Part shown: positions 8,831 to 18,581 of the stretch, piece by piece
How the letters are laid out: every line of letters begins with the position of its first letter
How positions within the stretch are numbered: the stretch's first letter is position 1
NCBI GenBank assembly: GCA_003427395.1
Contig: BFEA01000408.1
Location: 248,111-269,066, forward strand
From: Chara braunii
Lineage: Eukaryota > Streptophyta > Charophyceae > Charales > Characeae
DNA: 20,956 bases
Reading direction: 5' to 3'
Notes under the pieces: generated by a model
The model's input: only the letters and a program-made list of their open reading frames with translations
What the model was told of the DNA's origin: nothing
Databases searched by the model: none
Made by a program: the position numbers and the translations under genes

Positions 8831-9464
8831 CGAACCCAAGCCTGCTAAAACGGTTCCGGGATGCGAACCCTATATTGCTACCTATCCCTTCTGTTTGACG
8901 TGATTGTCTGTCTCACTGTCACTACTCTACTTCGACTGATGCAAGAAGAGACTCGGGACGTAGGAGAAGAGTATGATGTGTTTTTTCTGGAATAGTAGCA
9001 ACGGACTGTATTGAATGATTGTCTGAGTCGGTGAACAGATTGATCGGTTCACTAGTCAGGGTCAATCGTAGAGACTGATCAATCGAACGATCAAGTAAGA
9101 GACCAATAAAAAAAAAAAGTAAGTCTTCCAAAAATCGACAATAAAACAGTCCTCCTTGACTGACATATAGCAACTCACTGAGCGACTACTGATGCTGTTT
9201 CAAAAGGAAAGAAAGTGATTGATTGATTGACTGTGGCACACCCATGTAACAGCTGCTATACAAACCTATACAAACCTCAGTTTGAATTACGCCGAGTCGG
9301 TCTATCTGAGGGCATACTTCACAGGAGGAGGACTCTCTTTTTCGACTTCTTTCGGACTGTGATCCGGTTCAATCCGGTTTTTTGAACAATCGTTTGATAA
9401 TCTTTTGATCAGACAATCGATTGCCAACCAGCTGAACGATTATTCAGTTTACTTGCACACGATT
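8831..9464. other. Intervening DNA, nothing recognised
   Basis: The stretch contains one more relative of the array's GTCAGGGT-AATC-TA segment near 9055, an A11 run at 9107-9117 and a short TGAT tract at about 9215-9228. No gene, RNA or element boundary was recognised. Confidence 0.4.
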
Positions 9465-9535
9465 CTTGAGTGATTGATTGATTGAGTGAGTGATTGTTCG
9501 GTTGAAAGATGATTGATTATTTGTTTTACGTTGAA

Positions 9536-9595
<60 letters not shown>

Positions 9596-9606
9596 GACTG
9601 AATGAC

Positions 9607-9645
<39 letters not shown>

Positions 9646-9770
9646 AGATTGATGAACCAATTTCCTGATCGATCGAATAATCGATTAGTGTCTGATTGAT
9701 TGATTGATTGATCGATCTTTTGACTGATCGATTGGTTGATTGATCGAGTCGGTCGACTGATTGAAACACC
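9465..9770. repeat. Long (TGAT)n microsatellite cluster
   Basis: Near-pure TGAT tetranucleotide tracts run at about 9468-9485, 9534-9594 (the longest, around 15 perfect units), 9608-9644 and 9690-9715, with variants CGAT and TGAC between them. Because four is not a multiple of three, the complementary strand stays open and reads as repeated Ser-Ile-Asn-Gln; this is not a gene. Confidence 0.95.
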
Positions 9771-9924
9771 CCAATACAGCGGGGGACTCGCGTGTGCCTC
9801 GATCATCCCGGGGCGCCTTTCCAAAGAGGTTCCCCGCAGATCCTTTCGCAGACCCCTTTGCCAAAGGTTGACAGCCGAAGGGGTTAACTGATTGATCGTT
9901 TGACCGGCCCCCCACAAAAGAAGT
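9771..9924. other. Boundary between microsatellite and LINE
   Basis: Non-repetitive sequence, C-rich in places. The 5' end of the LINE probably lies in or near this interval, but no boundary signal can be pinned down. Confidence 0.35.
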
Positions 9925-10111
9925 ATGGCTATCCTAAAGCATGAGGCGAGAAGGAAGAGAGGGAAAGGAAAAGCACAGGTGGTTTGGTACCAAGGAGCAA
10001 TGGGACATCACTCGATGGACTGGAGACCCCGGGATGGACAAGGGAGGACTCAGATGAAGATGGGAGGGGACACAACTTCTTCCTCCTCTCGTTCACCCCC
10101 CTCCGAATCAG

Positions 10112-12831
10112 GTGGAGGAACCAAGCTCCCAATCATCTCCCTCCCAGGCGGAACTGTTGAGGGGAGTACAACAGACGAAGGAGTCGCAACAGGGGAGAGA
10201 AGAGAAACAGACCCCCCCCCCATCATGGGCAGACACTCAAAAAAATGTATGCAGGTCAGATTCTGTCAGTGAAAAGGAAAGGGGAGGGGGAAAAGGATTT
10301 GGAGATCCCATTGGATAATATAACTTCAGCCTTTGCCTTCTTCCTCACAAAGTTCCTAACCGAACTGGAAGACAACGTAATCAATAAGGGGGGGAAGAAG
10401 CACAGGGTGAAGGCCCTCTCGGGGAATGTACTTAAAGAAAGGGATATAACCTATTCCAAACATGCAAGCACCTGGGTCTTCTTTGATGATGCAGCGTACA
10501 AATCGGCAAACGATAAGGTGGGCTGAATCACGAAGCGTCTGGCAACCCTCAAAGGATCAGAGGAGGGAGCACGAGACTTTTTTCTGATCCAGCCTGCCTC
10601 GTCGACCGTCTTCAATGTAATTTGCATGTTTGACTCCGACAAACGGATAATGGACTTCTGGAAAAGCATACCGTGCGGTCCCTCGGAAGTTCGGATTTTC
10701 CCTTGGTCCCCGCCGAAACAGCAGAAACCAGAAGAAAAAAGAGAGCAGCTAATGACGGACCACTACTGGGTAGAATTCAGGCATGTATCCATAAAAATCC
10801 ACGAAGCGTTTATATAGAAATTGGCTCAGAAATATGAAATCGTGGACTTCATTGATCCTCTCCCCCCTCACGTGGCCCCAAGGGACGACTATCTTATGAT
10901 AGCCTTGGACTTACCCAAAGATCACATCTTTTCCATCTATGACGTTATCCCCTTTCGTGTAGAGGGGAGGGATTTTCGGATACACACAACACACAAGACC
11001 CGGCCCTGGTGTTTCAAATGCCAGGCCTACGGGCATCTCTCTCTAAATCCGGAATGCCCTCACCACCCAACGAAAAGAATCAAGGCAACTGGCCGTCTCT
11101 TACGCGATCCCTTCAAAAATACCTGGTGGAGAACGGTGGATGCAGGGCACGAAGGATGGGTATATGTGGATGAGCCTCGAGAAGGAGGCGAAGTAAGGGG
11201 GTGGGAGTGGGAGAAAGGTGGCGAGGTAAATTGGGATACAAAGTCATCGGATCAATGCTCTCCACCCAAACCGGTAGAAGTACAAATGCAGAAGTCCGCC
11301 AATCGGAGGCACTCCACGCACCTCCACCTCCCAAAGGGAGACAACCCACAGACGGAGGTCCGAACAGAACCCAGCCCCCAAGACTTTATCACCCCGACTG
11401 ATTTGGGGGAACTATGGCAGTCCCCTCTCCCCAAAAAGAAGACACCCCTCGTTGGACAAAGTAAACTGCCAACCAGAATGGACAATCGCTTTCAGATACT
11501 GACAACAGAGACTGGGGGATACGGAGCATTAGAATAGCAGCAAGGACAACTGGAACAACAAGAAGAACTAGAAGAAGAGAAGAACAACAAAATGCATGGA
11601 GGTTTGGAGCCCCAGCGAAGGGTACAGGTAACCCAAGGGAAAGGGAAAGAAAGAGGAACACCCTTAGGAAAAGAAAGCGGAGAACGAAGGAGTAAGAAGG
11701 AAGGAGAAGAGGACGGGAGGGGGAGAGGGGGAGGGAGGGGGTCAAGAAGAGAATTGGAACTGGGCCAGGAGGTCTCCCGGCAGGTAGCCAGTGAGCATAT
11801 CCAACCGGAAAAATAAGTCCCCCAAGAACCCCCTCCAACAGACTCCTCCCAGGGGTCTCTAGGCAGCGAGGTTCCCACCCCCCTTGGAACAGACCCCTTC
11901 CTGCAAGCCTTTGGGCCCCAACCCATGGATTGGGATCCACCGACGCTCTCTCCGGATGTGGAGATGACTGACACTGCACCAGAGGCCTAGGAGTCAAAGG
12001 GGGAAGAGGACATAGAGATTAGATTAAGGGATCTGACAGAGTGGCTGATCAGACAGCTCCAGTCCCTGTACACAGGCCAAACAAAGACATACTGGGACGC
12101 AGCCTATGTACAACTGTTCTTCCTTCTGGATGAAAGCCCCAGCCTGAAACAGGCCATGCAGCAGGGTCTACCGCAGGAAATGGATAGGCAGCAGGTGTTG
12201 AACAGGATTTGGAATATTGTACATAGAACTTTCCAACCTCCCACACCTGTCAAAGCACCTGAAGCGAACGATACATGCAATGTGTCTAAGATAGATAAGC
12301 CCCCACCGCACCCCTTCCGACCAGCCTCCCTTACAGGACGCCGCACAGGACGCCGCACGACAGGCCAAACACGCCACACAGACAGAGCGAGAAGGAATAG
12401 AAACAACAGAAGTAGAGGAGACAGACCCGTCAAAACGAGCCAAGTTGCGCCACCTAATCGAAAGAGGGTTATATCACAAGTGCGTGTCGAAGGGAGATAA
12501 GGTATTGGTATTACCAATCAGGAAGAAAGAGGAGAAGTGGGAGTTGGGAATGTCACCCGCAGAATCCGAGGACCCGTATACCCCTGTCTACGGGGGAATG
12601 ACATTACATGGATGGCATATGCAGAGGGAAGGGGCACTCAAAACCCCCGAAGTGACTGATTTCATAACTAGTCACTACGAGTCGGGTGCAATGGCCACCA
12701 TCAACGTTTCAACGGAGGGCTTGAAAATGGCCTACAAGGATCTCTATGTGAGATTCGAAGAAAACAAAGAGGCGGGGCTGCAATGGCATACACACAACGC
12801 TCTCTTAGATGTTCAACAACTAAAAATCTAG
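10112..12831 (+). pseudogene. LINE ORF1 (gag-like, CCHC zinc knuckle), decayed
   Basis: ORF1 proteins of LINEs bind the element RNA. The main frame is readable from about 10245. A conserved N-terminal region runs to about 10980 (VDFIDPLPPHV, DDYLMIALDLPKDH near its end) and is followed by a zinc knuckle at 11010-11057 with C-x2-C-x4-H-x6-C spacing (CFKCQAYGH, then NPEC). A long polar, low-complexity region follows. Frame 10245 onward carries in-frame stops at 10524, 10815, 11535, 11814 and about 11985, then shifts by one base near 12330, after which a well-conserved stretch (KLRHLIERGLYHKC, EKWELGMSP, YGGMTLHGWHM) runs to the stop at 12829. Indels at the C run near 10212 and the A run near 10240 probably disrupt the N-terminus, which may begin near 9925. 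Whether the part after 12330 belongs to ORF1 or to an ORF2 leader is open. Confidence 0.78.
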
Positions 12832-12997
12832 TCAATCAATATGTGGTCTATAGAGGAACTGCTGACGTGTATGTGCACAATTTTAAGGAAAAATATTCTC
12901 AACAGGGGAGCGGACTGGGATACGCAAGAATGGACGCAACTTTCAAACCGATGAGGTAGGGTCCAGGCGCACATAGTTAAACGTGGTGAAAATTTTA

Positions 12998-15086
12998 AAA
13001 TGAACTGGGTAGAAGTGGTATATGGGAAAAACCAAAAGTGGAAACGCATGCTGCAGCAAGCTAACTTGGACATTAGAACGATCAATGTGAATGGCTTAGC
13101 ATTACGTAACCCCAAAAAAATAAGATCACTATGGGATATGATGAGAGGGGTGGGGGGAAGGTCGTGGTCAGATGTAGTATGTGTGCAAGAAACCCACCTA
13201 ATGGACATTCCTGAGCATCAGAGGGCCCACAAGCAAGTCTGGCCCTATCAGAGCTACCAAGCCTTTGCCCCACGACCGAGGAGCTCCGGGGTGGCACTTT
13301 GGATTCCTCCTGAATCATGACTAGAAGTACTTTACTGGGAGAAAGACGAAGAGAAGGGTCGGTGGGTGAAAAACTTGGGGATGCTAGAAATCAAAGTAGT
13401 CTGCATAATAGCTATTTACGCCCCTAACACAACCCGAGAAAGACATACCTTCTTCGAAAAATTGGAAACTCTCCTTATTCCAGAGGTCCCGCTGATTCTA
13501 GCGGGGGATTTCAATGTCGCACCGGACAGGTGGCTTGACCGGTGGAGAGTCTCTTAGACCACAGTATATAACGCAGAGGAGGATGAGCGGATGTTGAAGG
13601 AATTATGTGCTTCCCTGTCACTTTTTGACACCTTCAGGCGCAGTCACCCTACAGAAAAAGCCTTTACCTGTTTTCAAAATAATGACCCCGCCAAATTATC
13701 CAAATCCCGTATTGACTTAATCTTGGCTTCAGAAGAATTGGGAGGGGGGGTTTCATTGGCAGCAATACTACCAATCAGCCCATACCCCGGATTGGACCAC
13801 AGGATGGGCATGGCGGTCTGGACGCTACGTAAACGTCCAGACCAAGGGGTCAGCTACTACAAACTAAATACCTCTCTGCTTCGAACCAAATCCTTCCAGA
13901 AATACCTACGACAGGCCTGAGACTTTTGGAAATCTTATTGCCCACAGCAAGAATCGCAGGTTACTTGGTTCAACAATGGTGTTTTCTTCATGGCAAAAAA
14001 GAGCAACGAATTCTCAAAGCAACTAGCTGCTCATAGATACCAACAAAAGATTACAATTATGCATAGCTTAGTAGAGGCAGAGCAGGAACAAATGTCGCAA
14101 GAGCAAGAACAACGGACCGCTGAACTACAGGACCGTATACAAGATATCATTTAAAAAACTAACTTTTTGAACATGCAAGATATCGATGGCAAGGAGCCCA
14201 GACGAGGACAAGGCTATCCAGATTCGCTACTGAGGGGATGATGGATTTTCATTTCTTTAGCACAGCTAAAACACACACCTCGAGGACAACAATTGAAGGA
14301 CTCTACGAACCCAGAGCTGAGGACGCAGACCCATCCATAACCACAGCCCGCTGTACTAAAATAACATATGGCTTCTACAAAGATTTGTTCTCTTCGCACA
14401 TAGACAAATCAGATGCCCTACGCCACAAGCGACTGACAAGAGAATTCTTGAAACCCATGAATAAGGCCTTAACATCCGATCAACGCGACTCTATGGAAGC
14501 CCCTCTCTCCAAAAGCGAGATATGGACTGCCCTTCTCCAAATGAAGGAGGACAAAGCACCAACGATAGACGGCTTCCCAAAGGAATTTTGGGAAACCACA
14601 TGGGACTTCATAAGTCAAGATGTAATGGACTTCTATGACGAGGTTTGACTCACCGGGAGAATGGGGGAATGGGTGGGGCAAGGGATCCTAACCCTCATAT
14701 ACAAAAAGGGGGACAAAATGGACATTAGAAACTACAGACCAATCACACTGCTTACAGTCGTGTATAAAATATTGTTTAAGGTCTTTGCGAACAGGATGAT
14801 TCCAGTTATGGAAGACATCATCCACCTCGCTCAAACGGGATTCATGGAGAATAAGAATATACAAGAAAATATCCTGTTAATCCATGAGATCCTTCAACTT
14901 ACGAGACACTCGCGTCACAATGCGGCCCTAGTCTTTATCGACTTTGAAAAGGCTTATGATCATGTGGACTGGTTGTTCTTGGACAAGTGTTTAAAAAAAA
15001 TGAATTTTGGACCGAACTTCCGGCGATGGATACAAATACTGCACCAAAACGTCACTACGTGTGTCCAAGTTAACGGGAGCCTTTGA
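12998..15086 (+). pseudogene. LINE ORF2: APE endonuclease plus truncated RT
   Basis: ORF2 nicks target DNA and reverse-transcribes the LINE RNA from the nick. The endonuclease is recognisable by RTINVNGL (13078-13098), the catalytic QETH (13186-13197), YAPN (13417-13428), GDFN (13504-13515), RIDLIL (13708-13725) and the terminal DH (13795-13800); all key residues of the fold are present. A glutamine-rich linker (about 14080-14150) leads to the RT, after a frameshift near 14155: [35 protein letters not shown] (14698-14742) and motif [13 protein letters not shown], with the catalytic Asp codon at 14940-14942. In-frame stops interrupt it at about 12955 (before the proposed ATG), 13318, 13555, 13918, 14152, 14646 and 15084. 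Motifs B and C, the thumb and the C-terminal zinc domain are missing because of the break at 15087. Confidence 0.92.
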
Positions 15087-15104
15087 AAAGTGTTTATGAT
15101 CATG
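15081..15104 (+). repeat. Short copy of the LINE motif A segment at the PLE junction
   Basis: CTTTGAAAAG-TG-TTTATGATCATG at 15081-15104 repeats 14942-14964, the coding segment for FEKAYDH in RT motif A, with one extra base and one substitution. It sits exactly between the last LINE codons and the PLE repeat. The last five bases, TCATG, are also the first bases of the PLE repeat, so the junction falls on a 5-bp microhomology. Confidence 0.75.
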
Positions 15105-15220
15105 CAAGCCTTCGGGGCAATGGGGTGCGTGCTCAAACTTGAACGCGATGCCCTTACCTGCGATTGCTTGCATCCGCGCTCGGGTTCGGATCCGATTGAA
15201 ATAATAATGTTGCTTATTAT
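15100..15220 (+). repeat. PLE end repeat, left copy
   Basis: TCATGCAAGCCTTCG begins a 121-bp block that recurs at 20836-20956 with two mismatches (15115 and 15125). It contains GATGC and GCATC as arms of an imperfect stem and ends in an AT-rich hairpin. The repeat may extend past 15220, but the right copy is cut by the end of the window. Confidence 0.95.
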
Positions 15221-15221
15221 T
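15200..15221 (+). other. AT-rich hairpin at the repeat end
   Basis: AATAATAA and TTATTATT form a perfect 8-bp stem around a 6-base loop, TGTTGC. All but the last base of the hairpin is also present at the end of the right repeat copy. Its role is unknown. Confidence 0.6.
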
Positions 15222-15760
15222 ATATTTTTGCCAAGNGACGGATAGTTGATATGTCCTTCGCCTTGGATGGAAAAACGGCTGATCGATGAATGGAAATGGG
15301 TTCTNTGAGTCTTCTTCTTCGCAAAGAAAAGTCGGGTTCCATTGTGTAATCCCCTTTCAAACGAGATTGACGTGTCACTTTCGAGCATACACCTTTTTCG
15401 TATNAAGATGTCAATTCCTTGCGTCNGTTCCCNGATCATCGCACACCTCTGCGAAAGGCAGATATGCGGATATGTGATAATAATCACGGCATAGGCATTT
15501 CGGCCTTCCGGAGAAGATCGTGGCGAATAAAGGACAGTCCTCCTTTCTTGGGATCCCAGCTAATACCGTCCTGCAATATATATATATTTTCTACGCTACC
15601 CATCCCTGGTAAAACATTGCCTATGGTGATTAGTAGCCGATGCGATGGTTTGCTAAAGGAACGGGTCCGGATCCACCAGTAGGAGCCGCCGGTAAATCAT
15701 TACTATGTATACCTCCTTGCGCACCCCGATGTCCTGTTTCCCAACGTTGCCTCAGTTAAA
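15221..15760. other. PLE 5' region with ambiguous bases, no gene seen
   Basis: Ambiguous bases stand at 15236, 15305, 15404, 15426 and 15433. No frame is long or recognisable. An open stretch from about 15682 (YYVYLLAHPD) leads in frame into the leader ORF and may be an exon part, but no splice or start signal settles it. I looked for a GIY-YIG endonuclease here and did not find one. Confidence 0.45.
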
Positions 15761-16426
15761 ATGAAAACCTCTATGTTCATTTATTTTCTGAGGATCTCTT
15801 GGAAGGAAGGCATCGAGGCGTGCATCACATTCATGTTTATAAGGGAATCCATGACGGAGGCCATCGCAGCACTCGAACGCGATTCGTGTCTTACAGCCGA
15901 AACGGTGGTGGACAGGGCGAAGTGGAAGTACAACACTCCACTAACCATCAGAAGGGTGCTTTTGCCCACCAGGGTCGTTGGCGATCCCAGGGTCAGAACT
16001 AGGAACTCACCGCAAGACCAGGCCAATAAAAGGCGACGTGGCAACCCGCCGATCATCATCTCACCCAGGCAAAGGGTACTCCCTTTCGCGCCTGGTCTCA
16101 GGCAGGATGTGCCTGGGGCGATGGACCCGCCGACCCAGCCTCTGCCTCAGAATATTGTTGTCGAACAACACGCGGTACGGGCTCCCCCGAATGCAGAGCT
16201 AGAGCTAAACGGACGAGTGATGGATCAGGCTGCGCACTATGCCGCTACGGACCCTAACCTTGACGGATCACAAAGACGCACAAATGCTCGGACAGACCAG
16301 GACGGGAGACCCTTGCCCTCCCAGGGCAGTTCGGCGGTATCCGCCAACAACTCAGCCAAGGCGAGAGAGAAGAAGAAGGGAGGCATGAACAAAAAAGCGA
16401 AGAAAGGATGCATCCAAACCCCATGA
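15761..16426 (+). CDS. PLE leader ORF, hypothetical 221-aa protein
   Basis: The frame is open from 15682 and its first ATG is at 15761, in good context (AAAATGA). I do not recognise the protein. Residues 1-70 look folded, with alternating hydrophobic and charged stretches (ESMTEAIAALERD, AETVVDRAKWKYNTP). Residues 75-200 are rich in Pro, Gln, Asn and Ala and look disordered, with KRRRGNPP near residue 90. The C-terminus is strongly basic (KAREKKKGG, KKAKKG), like a nuclear-localisation or RNA-binding tail. It lies upstream of the RT in the same unit and orientation, in another frame, separated by about 300 bases of C/T-rich DNA, so it may be a separate ORF1 or an upstream exon. Chance persistence of an open frame cannot be excluded. 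Confidence 0.45.
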   Translation: MKTSMFIYFLRISWKEGIEACITFMFIRESMTEAIAALERDSCLTAETVVDRAKWKYNTPLTIRRVLLPTRVVGDPRVRTRNSPQDQANKRRRGNPPIIISPRQRVLPFAPGLRQDVPGAMDPPTQPLPQNIVVEQHAVRAPPNAELELNGRVMDQAAHYAATDPNLDGSQRRTNARTDQDGRPLPSQGSSAVSANNSAKAREKKKGGMNKKAKKGCIQTP

Positions 16427-16499
16427 AACTAAAGGATCAGCATCCGCTTCTGGGCCCTCTGGGTAACTCCCGGTTGAGCTTACTCGTTCTTATGTTTTC

Positions 16500-16690
16500 C
16501 GTCCTCCAGGGAAATTTCCCGGTCCTTTTTCGGTTCCCCTTTTTTTCACCAGATCTTCGTTAAGGTTTTCTTCTCTTTTTCCTCTATTTTATTTTTTCCC
16601 CTTCTTTTTTCTTCCTTTTTTTCCCTCCTTTTTCTTCTCCCCCTTCTTTTCGTTTTTTATTTTTTTCGTTTTGAGTTTTTTCCCCTTCCC
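16500..16690 (+). repeat. C/T-rich tract upstream of the RT
   Basis: Roughly 190 bases are almost entirely C and T on the plus strand, made of short T runs separated by C clusters. It lies just before the RT frame. It could be a long polypyrimidine tract of an intron ending near the RT start (the sequence CTGCAAG precedes the ATG), or low-complexity 5' leader sequence. A possible donor, GGGTAACT, occurs at about 16460. Confidence 0.6.
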
Positions 16691-16727
16691 CCACCACCTA
16701 TGGTTGGATTTCGGCCTATCTGCAAGC

Positions 16728-18581
16728 ATGATTGATGCCTCCAATGCCGGAGTGGTCATTTCGCAGGATGAGTGTTTCGAACAGGAGGAGGATGGCTGCT
16801 TTGTGAAACTGCCCTCGGGAAGGCTCGCGTGGAAAAGAAGAAAACAGAACAAGAGGGAATTCGTACGTGTCAGATATACTAGCAGACTCATGGAGGCAGT
16901 TTCGCTCAGGCATCTTGTTCTAGAGGGGCTGAAGCAGGTGGCGGGGGCCAGATCGGAGTGCTGGCTGGATGACGTCGTCATTGGTTGGAGGTACGATGAG
17001 CCGCTTGGCGCCAGGATATGCAAGCCGGGGAAGGTGTTCAGGAAGTTCAAGCTAGAGGAGTGGGAGATGGGCTTCGATCCCCAGTACTGCAGGTGCGGAG
17101 CGGGAAGGCACGTCGATTTCTTGAGTCCTGCCGCCTTGAGACTTATTCCAGCAGAGGGCAAAATGCATGTCATCACCACAGACACTGGGATCACTAACAA
17201 CGGGCAGTTGCAGCTCATGATGAACTCAGGGCTCAATCACATACCAATGAGGGCGCTTGACGAGGACGTTGCCGTGACGGAGGTTGAGGAGGCGCTTGGC
17301 TGCATCTTGACTACCAAGATATGCGACGAGGAACTCTCGATGGAACAGGAGAAGCTGGTGAAGGACTTCGTGATGACCAGAGCCAAGGCTAGCATTAGGG
17401 AGTATCATGCGCAGCACAGGCATATCAAGGAGGAACCGATTAACAACGTCCCGGTCAGGAGTGAGATCGAGTGGCTGACCCAGAGGTATCTAGTCTGCCC
17501 AACGGACAAGGCTCCGCATACCCCAACGTTCGTTTGTATCAATTTCATCAGGAGACTAGCATTGGAACGTCTATCTGGGCCAGACTTCATCCCACTCCAG
17601 CCATCACCTGCCGCGATCGGGAGCAAGATTGCAGAAGAGGCCAACGCTCTCGCGCCCGTCGGCTGCTCAGGAGATAAGGCACTGCTACCGCACCTCATGG
17701 TCGTGTACAAAGCGCATAAGGACACCTTCAGATGGATTACCAACACGTCACGATCCGTCCTCTCCCCGGTCGCGGAGGTATGTACCTGTCTGCTCAAGTT
17801 CCTGGCGATCGACGTGCAGATGCTCTGCGCTGGTAAGAGCGAGGCAAGCTTTGAGAAGCGCGGGGTGAGACCGAACTACTGGTGGCCGATCGCATCCATC
17901 GGTGAATTCGTTGCCAACTTACCGAGGCATGTCTATTCCGTTTTCACAGCAGACATTATAAGATGCTTCGAGAAGATTCCAATAGATAACTCCGATGACG
18001 GACTAATCACCGCAATCAGGTTCTTCGTCGTATGCGCGATGGAATGGAGGAGGGTCAGGACAGCAAGGGATGTTGTGGCGATAAGGGTTGCTGCTAATGG
18101 CACGTTGCACCCCTCTTGGGTCGATGGGCAGCAGGAGAGACAGCTCGACATGCTTTACTTCAGCGAGGCAGAAATCATTAGCACTTGCGATTGCCTGATA
18201 TCCAACGTTGTGGTACAGATGGGTGATAGGGTTTGGAGGCAAACCCTCGGCATCCCAATGGGTTTAGCTTGCTCACCTATCATGTGTGATGTGTATTTTT
18301 TTAAATATGAATTTCAATTGATCGCGCACCTTGTCGAGAACCAGGAATGGCAAGCACTTGCATGTTTCGAAGAAACATACAGGTATATTGACGATCTGTG
18401 TTCCCTAAACAACACACTGATCGCAGGCTTTCTCAAAAATAAGATCTCGGGATTATCACCTACAAGAAGAATCTACCCACACGAATGCATCGAGGTAAAG
18501 GAAACCACAGAAGTCGAAGTGGACGAGCAGGGGTTGGTTGCGAATTTCCTCAGGCGGCTCGTTCGCTACCTCAAAACATGA
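16728..18581 (+). CDS. Penelope-like element reverse transcriptase
   Basis: Reverse transcriptase of a PLE, which copies the element RNA into DNA. The first ATG of the frame is 16728; the frame is open further upstream but only through C/T-rich DNA. Counting from that ATG, an N-terminal region has a Cys-His motif YCRCGAGRHVDF (about 124-135). A fingers block with DKAPHTPTFVC leads to VVYKAHKDTFRWI. Motif A is FTADIIRCFEKIP (Asp 409), motif B is LGIPMGLACSP (Gly 508) and motif C is YRYIDDLCSLNN (Asp 555, 556). GIPMG and the RYIDD-LNN form are typical of PLEs rather than LINEs or LTR elements. All catalytic residues are intact and there is no internal stop until 18579. The frame ends early through a one-base shift near 18570; the thumb continues in the next frame. 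No GIY-YIG domain is attached. Confidence 0.9.
   Translation: MIDASNAGVVISQDECFEQEEDGCFVKLPSGRLAWKRRKQNKREFVRVRYTSRLMEAVSLRHLVLEGLKQVAGARSECWLDDVVIGWRYDEPLGARICKPGKVFRKFKLEEWEMGFDPQYCRCGAGRHVDFLSPAALRLIPAEGKMHVITTDTGITNNGQLQLMMNSGLNHIPMRALDEDVAVTEVEEALGCILTTKICDEELSMEQEKLVKDFVMTRAKASIREYHAQHRHIKEEPINNVPVRSEIEWLTQRYLVCPTDKAPHTPTFVCINFIRRLALERLSGPDFIPLQPSPAAIGSKIAEEANALAPVGCSGDKALLPHLMVVYKAHKDTFRWITNTSRSVLSPVAEVCTCLLKFLAIDVQMLCAGKSEASFEKRGVRPNYWWPIASIGEFVANLPRHVYSVFTADIIRCFEKIPIDNSDDGLITAIRFFVVCAMEWRRVRTARDVVAIRVAANGTLHPSWVDGQQERQLDMLYFSEAEIISTCDCLISNVVVQMGDRVWRQTLGIPMGLACSPIMCDVYFFKYEFQLIAHLVENQEWQALACFEETYRYIDDLCSLNNTLIAGFLKNKISGLSPTRRIYPHECIEVKETTEVEVDEQGLVANFLRRLVRYLKT

Larger units (their letters stand above)
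9925..15086 (+). mobile_element. Non-LTR retrotransposon (LINE), 5' and central part
   Basis: The order of domains on the plus strand is gag-like ORF1 with zinc knuckle, APE-type endonuclease, then RT fingers and palm up to just past motif A. That is the plan of an apurinic-endonuclease LINE (L1/I-like group). The RT stops after CVQVNGSL at 15083, where motif B would normally follow; the rest, including the poly(A), is absent from the window because a PLE unit begins here. Reading is blocked by about a dozen in-frame stops but only a few frameshifts, so the element is old and inactive. The clade is not assigned. Confidence 0.9.

Noticed and set aside
9444-9917. Long minus-strand frames reading repeated Ser-Ile-Asn-Gln
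   Set aside because: They are translations of the (TGAT)n microsatellite; a tetranucleotide repeat without stops stays open in every frame on that strand. No other coding sign is present.
9925-15086. In-frame stops as stop-codon reassignment or readthrough
   Set aside because: All three stop codons occur inside the LINE frames, frameshifts are also present, and the PLE RT in the same window is open for about 1850 bases without any internal stop. Pseudogene decay explains it better.
15100-15220. Hammerhead ribozyme in the PLE end repeat
   Set aside because: Some PLEs carry one, so I searched both strands of the repeat for a CTGATGA core with a matching GAAA. I saw neither in the right arrangement; only an imperfect GATGC/GCATC stem and an AT-rich hairpin are present.
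15682-15760. YYVYLLAHPD as the start of a GIY-YIG nuclease
   Set aside because: It resembles the first half of the motif only superficially; no YIG partner and no downstream Arg, His or Glu pattern follow.
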